From: Chrysogorgia sp. JL179-B06 | Taxonomy: Eukaryota > Cnidaria > Anthozoa > Scleralcyonacea > Chrysogorgiidae | Direction of reading: 5' to 3' | DNA: 64,000 nucleotides | Assembly (NCBI GenBank): GCA_035772405.1 | Contig: JAYKKM010000474.1 | Location: forward strand, 183,501 to 247,500 | Shown: one piece after another, positions 51,248 through 62,261 of the stretch | Layout of the letters: every line of letters begins with the position of its first letter | Position numbering within the stretch: the first letter of the stretch is position 1 | Translations under genes and position numbers: made by a program | The notes under the pieces: generated by a model | What the model saw: only the letters and a program-made list of their open reading frames with translations | Told to the model about the DNA's origin: nothing | Database searches by the model: none

Positions 51248-51379
51248 CCATCGGTTTTCTTGGCTATTTCTTTGAAATCGTTTGCTTGCAACAAATGCCC
51301 GCTTTTACCGATGTGCAATTCAAACATTTTTACTCGTGCTGAAACTTCTGGAAGAGGGATATAAATTCTTTTTTCAAAC
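51248..51379 (-). CDS. VPS4: VPS4 exon (arginine-finger strand to lid, third in window)
   Basis: This 132-bp exon encodes [20 protein letters not shown] then [20 protein letters not shown] and KTDG. It is the segment after the arginine fingers in VPS4, ending at the KT.G that precedes YSGAD. The first base completes the arginine codon left open by exon 52580-52661. The last two bases are completed by exon 8765-8852. The acceptor is TTTGGCAG and the donor GTGAGTG. The palindromic TTAA element ends only 49 bp from the donor. Confidence 0.95.
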
Positions 51380-52579
51380 CTGCCAAAGGATAAAAAAGAA
51401 ACTATCTTAGGACATGTTTACATGGTGGTAGGATACCTGTGTTAGGATACTGTGATCCAAACACGCGGGATTTGCAAGACTTGAGAAAAGTGCCATGATA
51501 TAGTGAATCACGCATGTGCACGTCACCCCGGCAGTTTTTAGCTTCCCGCGTCTTTTACCGGGAGGTAAGGGGAGAAAAAAACAACAAAAACCGAAATAAA
51601 GCTATTTCTTTCATTTCCCGGAAATATTTCGTCCGTTTTCCGGAAAAATGCTTATGCACATTACAGTACAATTACAGCTCTCTCCTCCGCAGAGGCTTAT
51701 ATATTTTATTAGAAAAGGCGCGCGTAGCGGGAGGAAAATTGGACGCGCGCTGGGAATGACGGGAAGAGAGAAAGAAAATAAGCCTCTGCCAGATAACGTA
51801 TCCAACATGGCGACCAAATTCAGTGATGGACTGGGTCAGATTCGAGGGATACATTAATATCCAAGATATAATACACACCAATTAATATCCAAAATGATAA
51901 ACATTAATATCCAAGATAATAACAAGTGCCACAACAATTAACACACTGGTAACAATTTATAATGGCCGTTCCTGCAATGAGTTTTCAAACTCAGAAATCA
52001 GCGAGCTCTTGACTAGACGTTCACATTGACTAGCATTCGGTAGTTTGCAGGTTAATATATAAACAACTTTATAAGACAGCTTGTACAGCAAAAATAAAAA
52101 TAAACAATTGGAGCTTCAAGCTCAAAAGCCAAATCAGTAAATCACTCAACTATGCATATATATTAAAGTATAAACAAACTTGAAACTAACTCACTAAAAG
52201 ATGGTGTAAAATTGTTATTAATGTTAACTAAAACGACAACCTGGACAGAATGACATTAAACACCAATTTTCCAGACTCAAATCATTCAAAGAACATTGTA
52301 CGTCGTTCAAACTATCGCCGATTTCAGGAGAAAGTGCCATGACCAGAGAACCGCGAATTTGACCAGAGAACCGCGAATTTGACCAGAACCGCGAATTTGA
52401 CCAGAGAACCGCACATTATCTGGCAGAGGCTCCTTTTCTCGTTTCCCGTCTTCCCGTCGTCCACCGCGCGCCTCCGATTTTCCTCGATCCACTCCCCGCG
52501 CGCTTCCCCATTTTGCCCGCACGCCTTCCTCTAATAAAAATAAGCCTGCGGAGGAGAGAGCAATTACAGTATACAATAC
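51380..52579. repeat. VPS4 intron made largely of an inverted repeat pair
   Basis: The 1.2-kb intron holds two opposite copies of one repeat at about 51665-51805 and 52412-52575. Shared text includes CTCTCTCCTCCGCAGAGGCT and the AAGCCTCTGCCAGATAACG end. The right copy starts within about 10 bp of the exon donor at 52579. A 19-20 bp unit, GACCAGAGAACCGCGAATTT, is repeated four times at 52337-52410. Short frames here are repeat translations. Confidence 0.75.
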
Positions 52580-52661
52580 CTTCGTCGTATTGCAGAATCC
52601 AGCGTCCAAGGCATATTCGTAGCGCCAAGTACTAACACTTTGTCATTATCCACACCAACTC
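52580..52661 (-). CDS. VPS4: VPS4 exon (sensor 1 and arginine fingers, second in window)
   Basis: This 82-bp exon encodes [20 protein letters not shown] and DSAIRR, plus the start of a third arginine. LVLGATN carries the sensor 1 asparagine, and the RRR cluster holds the arginine fingers that reach the neighbouring subunit's ATP. The acceptor is TGCACAG and the donor GTATTG. Phases match both neighbours: the previous exon supplies the first base of the glycine codon and the next supplies the last base of the arginine codon. Confidence 0.95.
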
Positions 52662-52824
52662 CTGTGCAATTAGATTCAAATTGGTAAATCAATTACTAAA
52701 TGAATCGTGCAATGGAGCAATCACGCGGGAATCGAAGTCTATAGTTAGGAATAATATTGCCCAGCATAGCTTTGAATAACACAATTACATAATTTTGGAA
52801 ATATTTTACTAATAATTCGTTACT
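52662..52824. other. VPS4 intron start
   Basis: AT-rich; nothing recognised. Confidence 0.4.
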
Positions 52825-53695
52825 TAAAGTGTATATGACATGAAATGTGTTATTGCTTCATTTGAAAGAGTATCAAAAAGTAGGACGAAAAGCTGTTTAC
52901 CGTTCCTTGATATCTTTTCTAGTTCCAGAGTTATAAAAATTTGAAGATGTCAAAATCAAGGGAAAATATGGCACAAACAAATTGCTGATTCAGCACAAAT
53001 TATGACGTCATATTGTTTGCATGTTAATTCGGTTAATGTTTAAATGAACTATAGCTCAGAATCGAATGAACCTTTGCACACAGACAGTGCAAGATGAAAC
53101 ACAGTTGATAATTTCACTAATTTTGTTGTCAAGGTAACACTGTTGTACCCAGGCCCCTTCAACGGATTTTATAAAACACATTCATACTCTGTCTTGATAA
53201 GGATAAAATAATATCAGACGTGTGCTTGTCATACCTATGCATGCCTAAAATACATTTATACTATAATAATTTGAAAATTATACCCCCAGTGATAAATACA
53301 GTGTGTTTTATAAAATCCGTGAAAGGGGCCTGGGTACAACAGTGTTACCTTGACAACAAAATTAGTGACATTATCAACTGTGTTTCATCTTGCACTATAT
53401 GTGTGCAAAGGTTCATTTGATTCTGACACAGAGTAACTGAGCTATAGTTCATTTAAACATTCACCAAACTAACATGCAAACAATATGACGTCATAATTTC
53501 TGCTGAATCAGCAATTTGTTTGTGCCATAAAAAAAATTATTTTCTCTTGATTTTGGCATCTTTAAATCTTTATAACTCTGGAACTAGAAAAGATATCAAG
53601 GAACGGTAAACAGCTTTTCATCCTACTTTTTGATGCTCTTTCAAATGAAGCAATACAAAATTTCATGTCATATAACATGTAAGATCATAGTAACA
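52825..53695. repeat. Foldback element with about 375-bp arms
   Basis: Arms 52825-53180 and 53300-53695 are reverse complements with scattered changes (TGTTGTACCCAGGCCCCTTC against its complement near 53325; AAAGATATCAAGGAACGGTAA near 53588). The 120-bp centre has no coding sequence. Direct flanking duplications are not clear. Confidence 0.9.
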
Positions 53696-53849
53696 ATTAC
53701 AATAAATGAAGGACAGGGTTTCAGGGAAAGAAATATACTATTTGTCTATATATTCTTTGTTCAATTACGCCTACGATGTAGGAGGCTAAACTAGCTAAAG
53801 TGTTACATAAATGGACACAGGAATGTTAATTAATGGAAACTAGAGGAGC

Positions 53850-54345
53850 GAAACGATGGAAGAACAAAAGGAAACAAATTAGAAAAGTGTTAAAGGAAAG
53901 ATCTAACATGTTAGCGTTAAGAGAAGATTTATTCTTTGAAATTAATAAGCTCTCTCGAAGCATGAGGACAGCAACCAGATGACAGGATACAAACTCATTA
54001 GGAAAACATCGTCACCGGTGTTGCTGTTATGGGCAAGAATGCTCGATAATGCGGAGTGAGAGAGCTCTTTTCTATGTTCAGATACCCTAGTCTATAAAAT
54101 CGGCATGTTTCGCCAATATCCGATGGGCATGTAAATTTGTAAACAATACGGGATCGAAATCTATGAGACAGGTAGGTTGACATACAACGCGATGTTGGGC
54201 ATGAGGGAAGGCTGAATATAACAATTTATTAACTTGTTGAAGAATTTGGATACCATGATCTCCATTGTAGGGTAAAAAAACAAGGAAAGTGAGAGTTTTG
54301 GAGCTGTAAGGTTTGCTGCAAGGTTACGACGACGTACTGTTTCGA
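53850..54345 (-). pseudogene. Decayed Penelope-like element, endonuclease region
   Basis: Minus-strand pieces match the PLE C-terminus: a linker with [18 protein letters not shown] near 54220-54270, and a GIY-YIG endonuclease start SRIVYKFTCPSDIGETCR near 54100-54155. The IGET and the following arginine fit the motif, but the Y.G stretch is deleted and the rest is frame-shifted. A long (TA)n follows at 54378. Confidence 0.65.
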
Positions 54346-54372
54346 TTGATATATGGTATTGCCTGGGTGTGT

Positions 54373-54597
<225 letters not shown>

Positions 54598-54706
54598 GTG
54601 TAGGTTTTGGTCTACGAAATGCAAAGAGTGCTCAACAACATATAGTTAGAGCAAATAATAGATTTTTTAATAGATATATATATATATATATGTTTTGAGG
54701 TAAGCG

Positions 54707-55295
<589 letters not shown>

Positions 55296-55320
<25 letters not shown>

Positions 55321-55395
55321 AAAACTTGTGGGAAATTTTTAAAACCAAAAACTTGTGGGAAGTTTTTAACAATTAAACTTGTGGGAAATTTTTAA
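55296..55395. repeat. Short tandem repeat between inverted PLE ends
   Basis: Three copies of AACTTGTGGGAAATTTTTAA at about 27-bp spacing at the centre of the pair. Confidence 0.85.
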
Positions 55396-55611
55396 AAATA
55401 GCAAATGATCTAACGTTTCCCATCTCATTAATTATTAGTTTGTTTATCTCCCGTGCATTTGATTGGCTACTTTCTACTTGTGACACCCTTTTGGCATATA
55501 TATAAGCCCTATTTATTTCATTTCATCTCGTCTTACTCTGATGAAGGGCTCCGCTCGAAACGTCAGTATCTCGTCACTAAATTCTTGGCAGTTTACCACC
55601 TTTTCACTTTG

Positions 55612-55682
<71 letters not shown>
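55396..55682 (+). mobile_element. PLE 3' end, plus orientation, with (TA)n
   Basis: Inverted partner of 54890-55320. The hammerhead-like core lies at 55531-55580: CTGATGA at 55538-55544, a GGGC/GCTC helix with an extra A, GAAA at 55557-55560 and GTC ending at 55575. Helix I pairing is poor, so activity is doubtful. (TA)n runs 55611-55682. Confidence 0.7.
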
Positions 55683-55685
<3 letters not shown>

Positions 55686-56149
55686 GGTGGTCCATATTTG
55701 AGGTGAAAAATTTTTTTTCCCAAATTTAATCGGGACAACCCGCTATTCTGTTCTAGTCCATAAATGAAGAATTGTCCTAAAATTTGAGTGAGATTGAATA
55801 AATTTTGGGGGGTGCTACAGCTTTGGAAAACTATGTGTTAGTGTCAGTATTCTGAACTGCAGACGTTATGCCAATAATCGTGTCAGTGCACGTGACATGC
55901 TAAAATCTATGGTAATGGGTAAAGAAAAGGTTTCCATAACTCCACTGAATAAAGCATAGAATCAAAGTTTTTTTCAAAACAATTTTACTACACTCTACAA
56001 AAAGAAGAAAAACGTCAAAATTTGAGATGTTCTCAATTCTTAACCAGAAGGTTAGTATCAAGCAATCCCTTTTAAAAAGAACCAGGCAAAAAAATGTATC
56101 GTTTTGTAAAAGTTCGACATTATCTTAAGTGGTACCAGACAGACTCCTC

Positions 56150-57580
56150 CTAGGTTACTACTCTAAAAGTAACTTTTTAGCACAGTCTGGAAATTGGCGA
56201 CGGTGGTCTGAAACAGCCTGTAGTAGGTACTGCTTCTGTTCTTCATCATTAGTTATTAGTTTATTGTATTCATTCATTAATGAGACGCCCCGTTCCGCAT
56301 TATCATTTACTACTTGCAAGTTTTTCACAATATCACGAGCACTACAGAAACTCTCAATTAGGGGTCGTTCTTCAGGAACTCGGATAGTGTTACTGCTCAC
56401 AAAATCTTCAAGATTTTTTGCCTGTATAGCAGATTAGTCAATAGTGATTCTCTTTGGTGGTTCTTCCTCACCATCAATATCAAGACCTTTTACCATTTTC
56501 CTCTTGGTCTCAGTTAACACTTTGTCATCGAAGAAAGCGAGTGCAACCAGCTCCTCGCTCAAATACCACAAATGACCAGATAGTTTCTTTAACGAAGCCT
56601 TCGATATGTCTGGTTGGTCGGATTTCAAGGCATCTAATTCTTTTAGCCATTTGAGAATTGAGATCATGTGCTGGAGCTGAGATTGCGCACCGTGAGAGAA
56701 ACCAGGACTTTACGTAATATCGTATCAGCCAAGAGTTCAATAATTTTATACCATTGACTTCTGTACGAGTTAGCGTGAACTGGCATCCATCTTGCTCGGT
56801 GCAAAGCGCCCGGGGCAACGAAACGGATTGCTCGTTTTGGTATTCCACCAAGTATAATTATCGTCAACTCTAGGAACTCTCGATAATCGTCGCGGGGCTA
56901 AAACTTCTCTAGTTGATCTTTGCAAAAGTGAACAATATCTGCAACTGTAGTTTCATTAAATCCCATATCTAGCAATCCATGATCCAAGTTATCCTGATCA
57001 ATAAATTGCCACTGGTTTTGAAATCTCTTGAAAAGTTGTACGTCTAGACCTGATGTAGGCACATGCATACAGACACTGAATACGGCTTCCAATATTATTT
57101 TGTGTATATGAATGGCGGCATGCGAAATACAATAGTTTCTTTTCAAACTTTTGCTCCAAAATCACACATGCACCATTTCGACAACCCGTGTTACTACAGT
57201 ACTTGTTGTGTCAAAGCACATTGCTCTGATTCTTTCGCCAATTCCCCATTCATCAATTGTGTTACATATAGCAGTAGCTTGCATTTGTTCACCTGTGCCA
57301 CCTCCTGCTAGCTTTGCTACAACAAGCAGCTGGTCTGATTCCCCACCTGAAACTATTATTTTCCTTGTTCTTACATAGATTTCTCCACTCGTTGAAAAGA
57401 CGTTCTATTGCGGTAATTACATGCTGCTTTTTTTCGAGGGGATCCTGGCTTTATTCCAGAAACTAAGAAGTTCTACTGTGAGAACCGTTGCACATTCTCG
57501 AATAGTTTTACCTTTAGTTTCATTCCTATGGCGATTTATAAAAATGGCTAGAATTTCACGTTTTGAAGGCAGTTTCTAAC
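56150..57580 (-). pseudogene. Transposase-like remnant in the 55.7-57.9 kb transposon
   Basis: Several broken minus frames follow one another. They include VPTSGLDVQLFKRFQNQWQF near 57000-57060, TIIILGGIPKRAIRFVAPGA then LHRARWM near 56790-56850, KLSGHLWYLSEELVALAFFD near 56525-56585, and VVNDNAERGVSLMNEYNKLI near 56260-56310. The NDNAERGVxLMxxYNxLIT and APGALHRARWM text reads like a conserved transposon-encoded family widespread in invertebrates, but I cannot name it. Multiple frameshifts make it inactive. Confidence 0.55.
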
Positions 57581-57607
57581 TAGTCAGTTCACGTTTACCA
57601 ACTAACC

Positions 57608-57700
57608 ATATTGAAAAGGTGGTAAACTGCAAAGAATTTTAGTGACGAAATACTGACGTTTCGAGCGGAGGACTTCATCAGAGTAAGACACTTCACTTCG
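57608..57700 (-). repeat. PLE tail fragment
   Basis: GGTGGTAAACTGCAAAGAAT followed by CTGACGTTTCGAGCGGA and CTTCATCAGAGTAAGAC, the same hammerhead-like PLE tail as at 55 and 62 kb, inserted in the DNA transposon. Confidence 0.75.
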
Positions 57701-57931
57701 ACGGAGCATTGTAACAAATTTGGGTATTCAGTATAAAAACTTAAGTCATTAAGCAACATATTTTGTGGAATATGCCATAAAATCTGAGATATGAAAAAAC
57801 TCACTTTTGGTAGCGACCCCTAGAATTCATTCAATCTGAATCAAATTTTAGGATAATTTCTTAATTATAGACTAGAACAGAATGGCAGGTTGTCCCAATA
57901 AAATTTCAAAAAAAATATTTTTTGGACCACC

Positions 57932-58335
<404 letters not shown>

Positions 58336-58435
58336 CTGGTGAATTGAGTTTATACTCATGTCGGTAGAGTGCTCAATGCATTAATTTGCAGAGCGTAATA
58401 CATTGTAGATAAATTAAAGACAAGACATCACTTTG

Positions 58436-58475
58436 CTGTTACTCCGAGTTTCACGCTTACGCGATCGTCAGACAG
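58436..58475 (-). ncRNA. Hammerhead ribozyme candidate
   Basis: Minus strand: helix I CTGT/ACAG, core CTGACGA (58465-58471), helix II CGC/GCG closed by GTAA with a U-U pair next to the core, GAAA, helix III ACT/AGT with a CGG loop, and cleavage expected after GTA. All invariant core bases (CUGANGA, GAAA, UH) are present. Confidence 0.6.
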
Positions 58476-58654
58476 ACTTTAATGAAGAATACACGTGCTC
58501 CAACCTATATATATATACCTTACTCTAATTTATTTACATGTGACGTTATTATTTACACGTGACGTTATATCAAATAACGTCACATGTAAATAAATTAGAG
58601 TAAGGTATTATATATATATATATAGGTTGGAGCACGTGAATTCTTCATTAAAGT

Positions 58655-58694
58655 CTGTCTGACGATCGCGTAAGCGTGAAACTCGGAGTAACAG
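58655..58694 (+). ncRNA. Hammerhead ribozyme candidate
   Basis: Plus-strand twin of 58436-58475 with identical sequence: CTGT 58655-58658, CTGACGA 58659-58665, CGC-GTAA-GCG 58667-58676, GAAA 58678-58681, expected cleavage after A58690, ACAG 58691-58694. Confidence 0.6.
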
Positions 58695-58791
58695 CAAAGT
58701 GATGTCTTGTCTTTAATTTATCTACAATTTATATATATATATATATATATATACATGAATTATGAAAATTAAGTTTAACTCTTGTTGAAAT

Positions 58792-60027
58792 GAACTCTTT
58801 AAATTAGTAAGTGACAATGTCGTTTAACACAAAAGTTTGAACATGCAGGGATCAAGTTTTCAAGTTGATTATATGCATGATTAAATTATTACATGTTAAC
58901 CATGAAAATTTTCAATACATCTTAAAACATTATTCAGTGCTCACTCATGAAAAAGATATCTCGCATGTGATACCATACATGTCGGCATCTATTTCATATG
59001 TGGAATCCTTTGCATTTCATGTGATCACATGTGACAATTGGTGAAATTATTATTTATCTCACATGTGAGAAAGTATGTTTCACATGTGAAAAACGCGATC
59101 ACATGTGAGATATTATGTTTCACATGTGGAAAATGCGATCACATGTGGCTCACATGTGAGAAAATATGTTTCACATGTGAAAAATACGATCACATGTGGT
59201 TCACATGTGAGAAAGTATGTTTCACATGTGGCTCACATGTGAGCAAATATGTTTTCACATGTGAAAAAATACGATCACATGTGGTTCACATGTGACTCAC
59301 ATGTGACAGACATGTGGAATTTTCGTAAGGGAAGTGACAATGTCGTTTAACACACTTCTATATCTCACTCCGTTCTTGAGATATTCAGATTTGAAAGATA
59401 TTCAAATGAGATAACCAATGACGTAAAAACCTTGACACAACATTCTGATTTACTGCGTAATCCAGTTTATCTTCAAAATTATTTTACCAAATCATGTGAA
59501 ACATGGCACATCAATATAGAAACAAACATTGCTAGCTTTATAAGATTGTTACTTAAGTTTCCAGACCCTCTCAAACATAAAAAATATTTGTTTCATGCCG
59601 TGCCAAGCCATTGACATGTGTTTTGTTTTTTCGTGTGCATATTTGCTTTCCTATATATAATTGCTTATATCACCCATAAGTTTAACAAGGAATATTGTTG
59701 AACATAACAGAAATAGTATAATGTCATTTTATGAAGAAGAGAGTCTGGAAACTGATGTGTAACCAAGGGAACTGTGTATGTATGGTAATATTGTTCATTT
59801 AAATAATTCCTATTAATGTGCCAAGTTTCACATGATTTGGTAAAATACATTTGAAGATAAACGGATTACACGATAAATCAAAATGTTGTGTCAAAGTTTT
59901 TACGTCAAAAATTATTTATTGGCTATCATGTGCATATCTTTCAAATCTAAATATCTCCAGAACGGAGTGAGATATAGAAGTGCTGAAGTGTGTTAAACGA
60001 CATTGTTCCTTACTTTAAAGAGTTCAT
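58792..60027. repeat. Foldback element enclosing a CACATGTG array
   Basis: GAACTCTTTAAATTAGTAAG at the left end mirrors CTTACTTTAAAGAGTTC at the right. A second stronger pair, 59330-59520 against 59790-60010, shares GACAATGTCGTTTAACACAC and the ATATCTCACTCCGTTC block. No coding sequence seen. Confidence 0.8.
59020..59310. repeat. Clustered CACATGTG palindromes
   Basis: Sixteen exact CACATGTG octamers in about 290 bp, in alternating contexts (GATCACATGTGG, TTTCACATGTGA, CTCACATGTGAG). The unit is a self-complementary E-box-type sequence. Confidence 0.95.
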
Positions 60028-60349
60028 TCCAATATGACAAACTTGATTTTCATTTCATATACAATTTAATAAACGGCTTTAAAGAACAGCGCTATAGTAC
60101 ATCACTGCTAGGCTATACCATATTTAATATCGTTCATGATGATGGTGAATAAATGTACCGATGTACACTACTCTGTATTAGATACGAATAAAAAACTCTA
60201 AATGTTGGTATACTGCCGAAATAGTGATCTTAGACAATTTGATTCGTATTTTAACACTGCCTACACAGAACAACACTTTTATATCATACCTGCATTAGAT
60301 ACTATAGTCGTGTTTAAGATATACGGTATAATTACTGTAGTATTCGTAC
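60028..60349. other. VPS4 intron, no gene recognised
   Basis: AT-rich sequence next to the donor of the 60350-60498 exon; nothing else seen. Confidence 0.5.
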
Positions 60350-60498
60350 CTTGCATTTGTATCAAAAATTCTGTTTTTATCCTTCGCGCTGACTCACTTT
60401 CGTTGTCACTGCGGGAAGAACAAAGCGAGTCCACCTCGTCAATGAATATAATTGCAGGTTTTTTCTCTCTAGCTATGGTAAATAGTTGCTTAACCAAT
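60350..60498 (-). CDS. VPS4: VPS4 exon (Walker B, first in window)
   Basis: VPS4 is the hexameric AAA ATPase that disassembles ESCRT-III filaments at endosomes, the midbody and other membranes. This 149-bp exon encodes [40 protein letters not shown] and [19 protein letters not shown] is Walker B with the catalytic [15 protein letters not shown] is the pore and second-region helix. The acceptor is TTTTTAG and the donor GTACGA; the single base after CAA is completed to glycine by exon 52580-52661, across a 7.7-kb intron. The preceding exon with the Walker A GPPGTGKS-type loop and the MIT domain are not in the window and must lie to the right. Across the five exons no stop or missing key residue is seen, so the gene appears functional despite its load of insertions. 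Confidence 0.95.
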
Positions 60499-60692
60499 CT
60501 AAAAAGCAAGTGTACATTCACAAAGGCTCAGTTAGACAACAACGTTTTTAAGTATACTATATACCTTACGCATTGTGCGCACGCTCACTGCTTGCAATTT
60601 GAGCGCTCTGGCATGGTTTTTGATGTCCCACATTTTGTGTGGCATCAACGGGGGGTCTGAAAATAGCAGTTATCTTCATCCTGCTCATCAGC
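60499..60692. other. VPS4 intron
   Basis: Nothing recognised until the hammerhead candidate; the sequence probably includes the left part of a PLE-like tail. Confidence 0.4.
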
Positions 60693-60737
60693 ACTACACT
60701 GATGAGGCCCAAAACGCCGAAACGGTACCGTCTGTAG

Positions 60738-60738
<1 letters not shown>
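60693..60738 (+). ncRNA. Hammerhead ribozyme, best candidate
   Basis: Helix I pairs ACTACA (60693-60698) with TGTAGT (60733-60738), six perfect pairs. The core CTGATGA is at 60699-60705. Helix II is GGC (60706-60708) with GCC (60716-60718) around CCAAAAC. GAAA is at 60719-60722. Helix III is ACGG/CCGT, or ACG/CGT with a GTAC loop. Cleavage is expected after C60732. Every invariant hammerhead base is present. Short helix III is typical of hammerheads in Penelope-like elements. A (TA)n tract follows directly. Confidence 0.8.

Positions 60739-60823
<85 letters not shown>
60738..60823. repeat. (TA)n tract
   Basis: About 85 bp of TA repeats after the hammerhead. Confidence 0.97.
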
Positions 60824-60827
<4 letters not shown>

Positions 60828-60862
60828 ACTGGACACGGTTACACTTTCGACATTAGTTTATT

Positions 60863-60907
60863 GCATACAGTTCTGTTTCGTACAGGCGAACCTGCACTCA
60901 TCAGTGC
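60863..60907 (-). ncRNA. Hammerhead ribozyme candidate
   Basis: Minus strand: helix I GCA/TGC, CTGATGA (60898-60904), helix II GTGCAGG/CCTGTAC closed by a TTCG tetraloop, GAAA (60876-60879), helix III ACAG/CTGT, cleavage expected after GTA. Helix II is the most stable of the set; helix I is short. Confidence 0.65.
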
Positions 60908-60922
60908 TAGACTAAATGTCTA

Positions 60923-60966
60923 GCACTGATGAGTGCAGGTTCGCTGTACGAAACAGAACTGTATGC
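60923..60966 (+). ncRNA. Hammerhead ribozyme candidate
   Basis: Plus twin of the previous one: GCA 60923-60925, CTGATGA 60926-60932, helix II GTGCAG/CTGTAC (one base shorter than its twin), GAAA 60950-60953, cleavage expected after A60963, TGC 60964-60966. Confidence 0.6.
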
Positions 60967-61068
60967 AATAAACTAATGTCCGAAAGTGTAACCGTGTCCA
61001 GTTATTCTATATATTTGCTCTACCGATGGTATCGAGCACTCTCGAAACACAAACACAAGCTCTCTATT

Positions 61069-61237
<169 letters not shown>

Positions 61238-61239
61238 AG

Positions 61240-61390
61240 GATTTATGGTGAAGCAACTTAGGGACCAGTTGGCGAAAAATGCAACTTAGCGGCCTTCCGG
61301 TAGGAATTGAACCCGCGACCCTGCGATTTCTAGTGCAGCGCTCTGACCACTGAGCTACGGAAGCCGTTGCCGAGAGCCTAGTCACGAGTT
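61240..61390 (-). repeat. tRNA-derived SINE copy 1
   Basis: tRNA-like head 61291-61365 on the minus strand with A box TAGCTCAGTGG and B box GGGTTCAATTCC. The CTAGNAA loop could present an Ala-type AGC in other copies; this copy reads CTAGAAA. The tail is cut short after about 50 bp. Confidence 0.8.
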
Positions 61391-61437
61391 CTGTATATAT
61401 GGTGGTAATGCCGGGATAAGATTGTGGGTTATATTAT

Positions 61438-61672
61438 AGGTAATATTTGGCATTTCACTCGATTAAACTACATGTTGAAAGGATTTATGGTGAAGGAAAA
61501 TTTCGAGTGTTGGAATACATACATTTTAAGACCAAACCGGGACCAGTTGTGAAAAATGCAACTTAGCGGCCTTCCGGCTGGAATTGAACCCGCGACCCTG
61601 CGATTGCTAGTGCAGTGCTCTGACCACTGAGCTAACGGAAGCCGTTGCCGAGAGCCTAGTCACGAGTTCTGT
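61438..61672 (-). repeat. tRNA-derived SINE copy 2
   Basis: Minus-strand copy with head 61568-61643 and the full tail (AAGTTGCATTTTTCACAACT, GGTCCCGGTTTGGTCTTAAA, AACACTCGAAATTTTCCTTC). One extra base interrupts the A-box region (TTAGCTCAGTGG). Confidence 0.85.
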
Positions 61673-61674
61673 AT

Positions 61675-61876
61675 ATAGCTCAGTGGTCAGAGCACTGCAC
61701 TAGCAATCGCAGGTTCAATTCCAGCCGGAAGGCCGCTAAGTTGCATTTTTCGCAACTGGTCCCGGTTTGGTCTTAAAATGTATGTATTCCAACACTCGAA
61801 ATTTTCCTTCACCATAAATCCTTTCAACATGTAGTTTGATCGAGTGAAATGCCAAATATTACCTATAATATATATA
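61675..61876 (+). repeat. tRNA-derived SINE copy 3
   Basis: Plus copy lacking the first bases of the head and with a deletion before the B box (CGCAGGTTCAATTCC). Its tail matches copies 2 and 4. It meets copy 2 in a near-perfect inverted junction. Confidence 0.85.
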
Positions 61877-61879
61877 CAG

Positions 61880-62260
<381 letters not shown>

Positions 62261-62261
62261 T

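Larger units (their letters stand above)
55683..57936 (-). mobile_element. DNA transposon with AGGGTGGTCCA termini, decayed
   Basis: The ends TAGGGTGGTCCATATTT and TTTTTTGGACCACCCTA are inverted, and similarity continues inward for about 120 bp (ATTCTGTTCTAGTCCATAAA against its complement near 57865-57885). It is inserted in (TA)n, so the target duplication cannot be read. Coding remnants lie on the minus strand. I cannot assign the superfamily. Confidence 0.75.
60828..61008. repeat. Palindrome with two outward hammerhead candidates
   Basis: Arms of about 88 bp meet at GTCTAGCACTGATGAG and its complement around 60915. Each arm runs through AACAGAACTGTATGCAATAA and ends GTGTAACCGTGTCCAGTTAT. 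It is flanked on the left by (TA)n. Confidence 0.9.

Noticed and set aside
51514..52628. Basic low-complexity frames on both strands
   Set aside because: They lie in the two inverted copies of one dispersed repeat inside a short VPS4 intron.
55531..55580. Active hammerhead in the CTGATGAAGGGCTCCGCTC tails
   Set aside because: The core letters are present, but an extra A lies beside helix II and helix I pairs poorly; described as hammerhead-like only.
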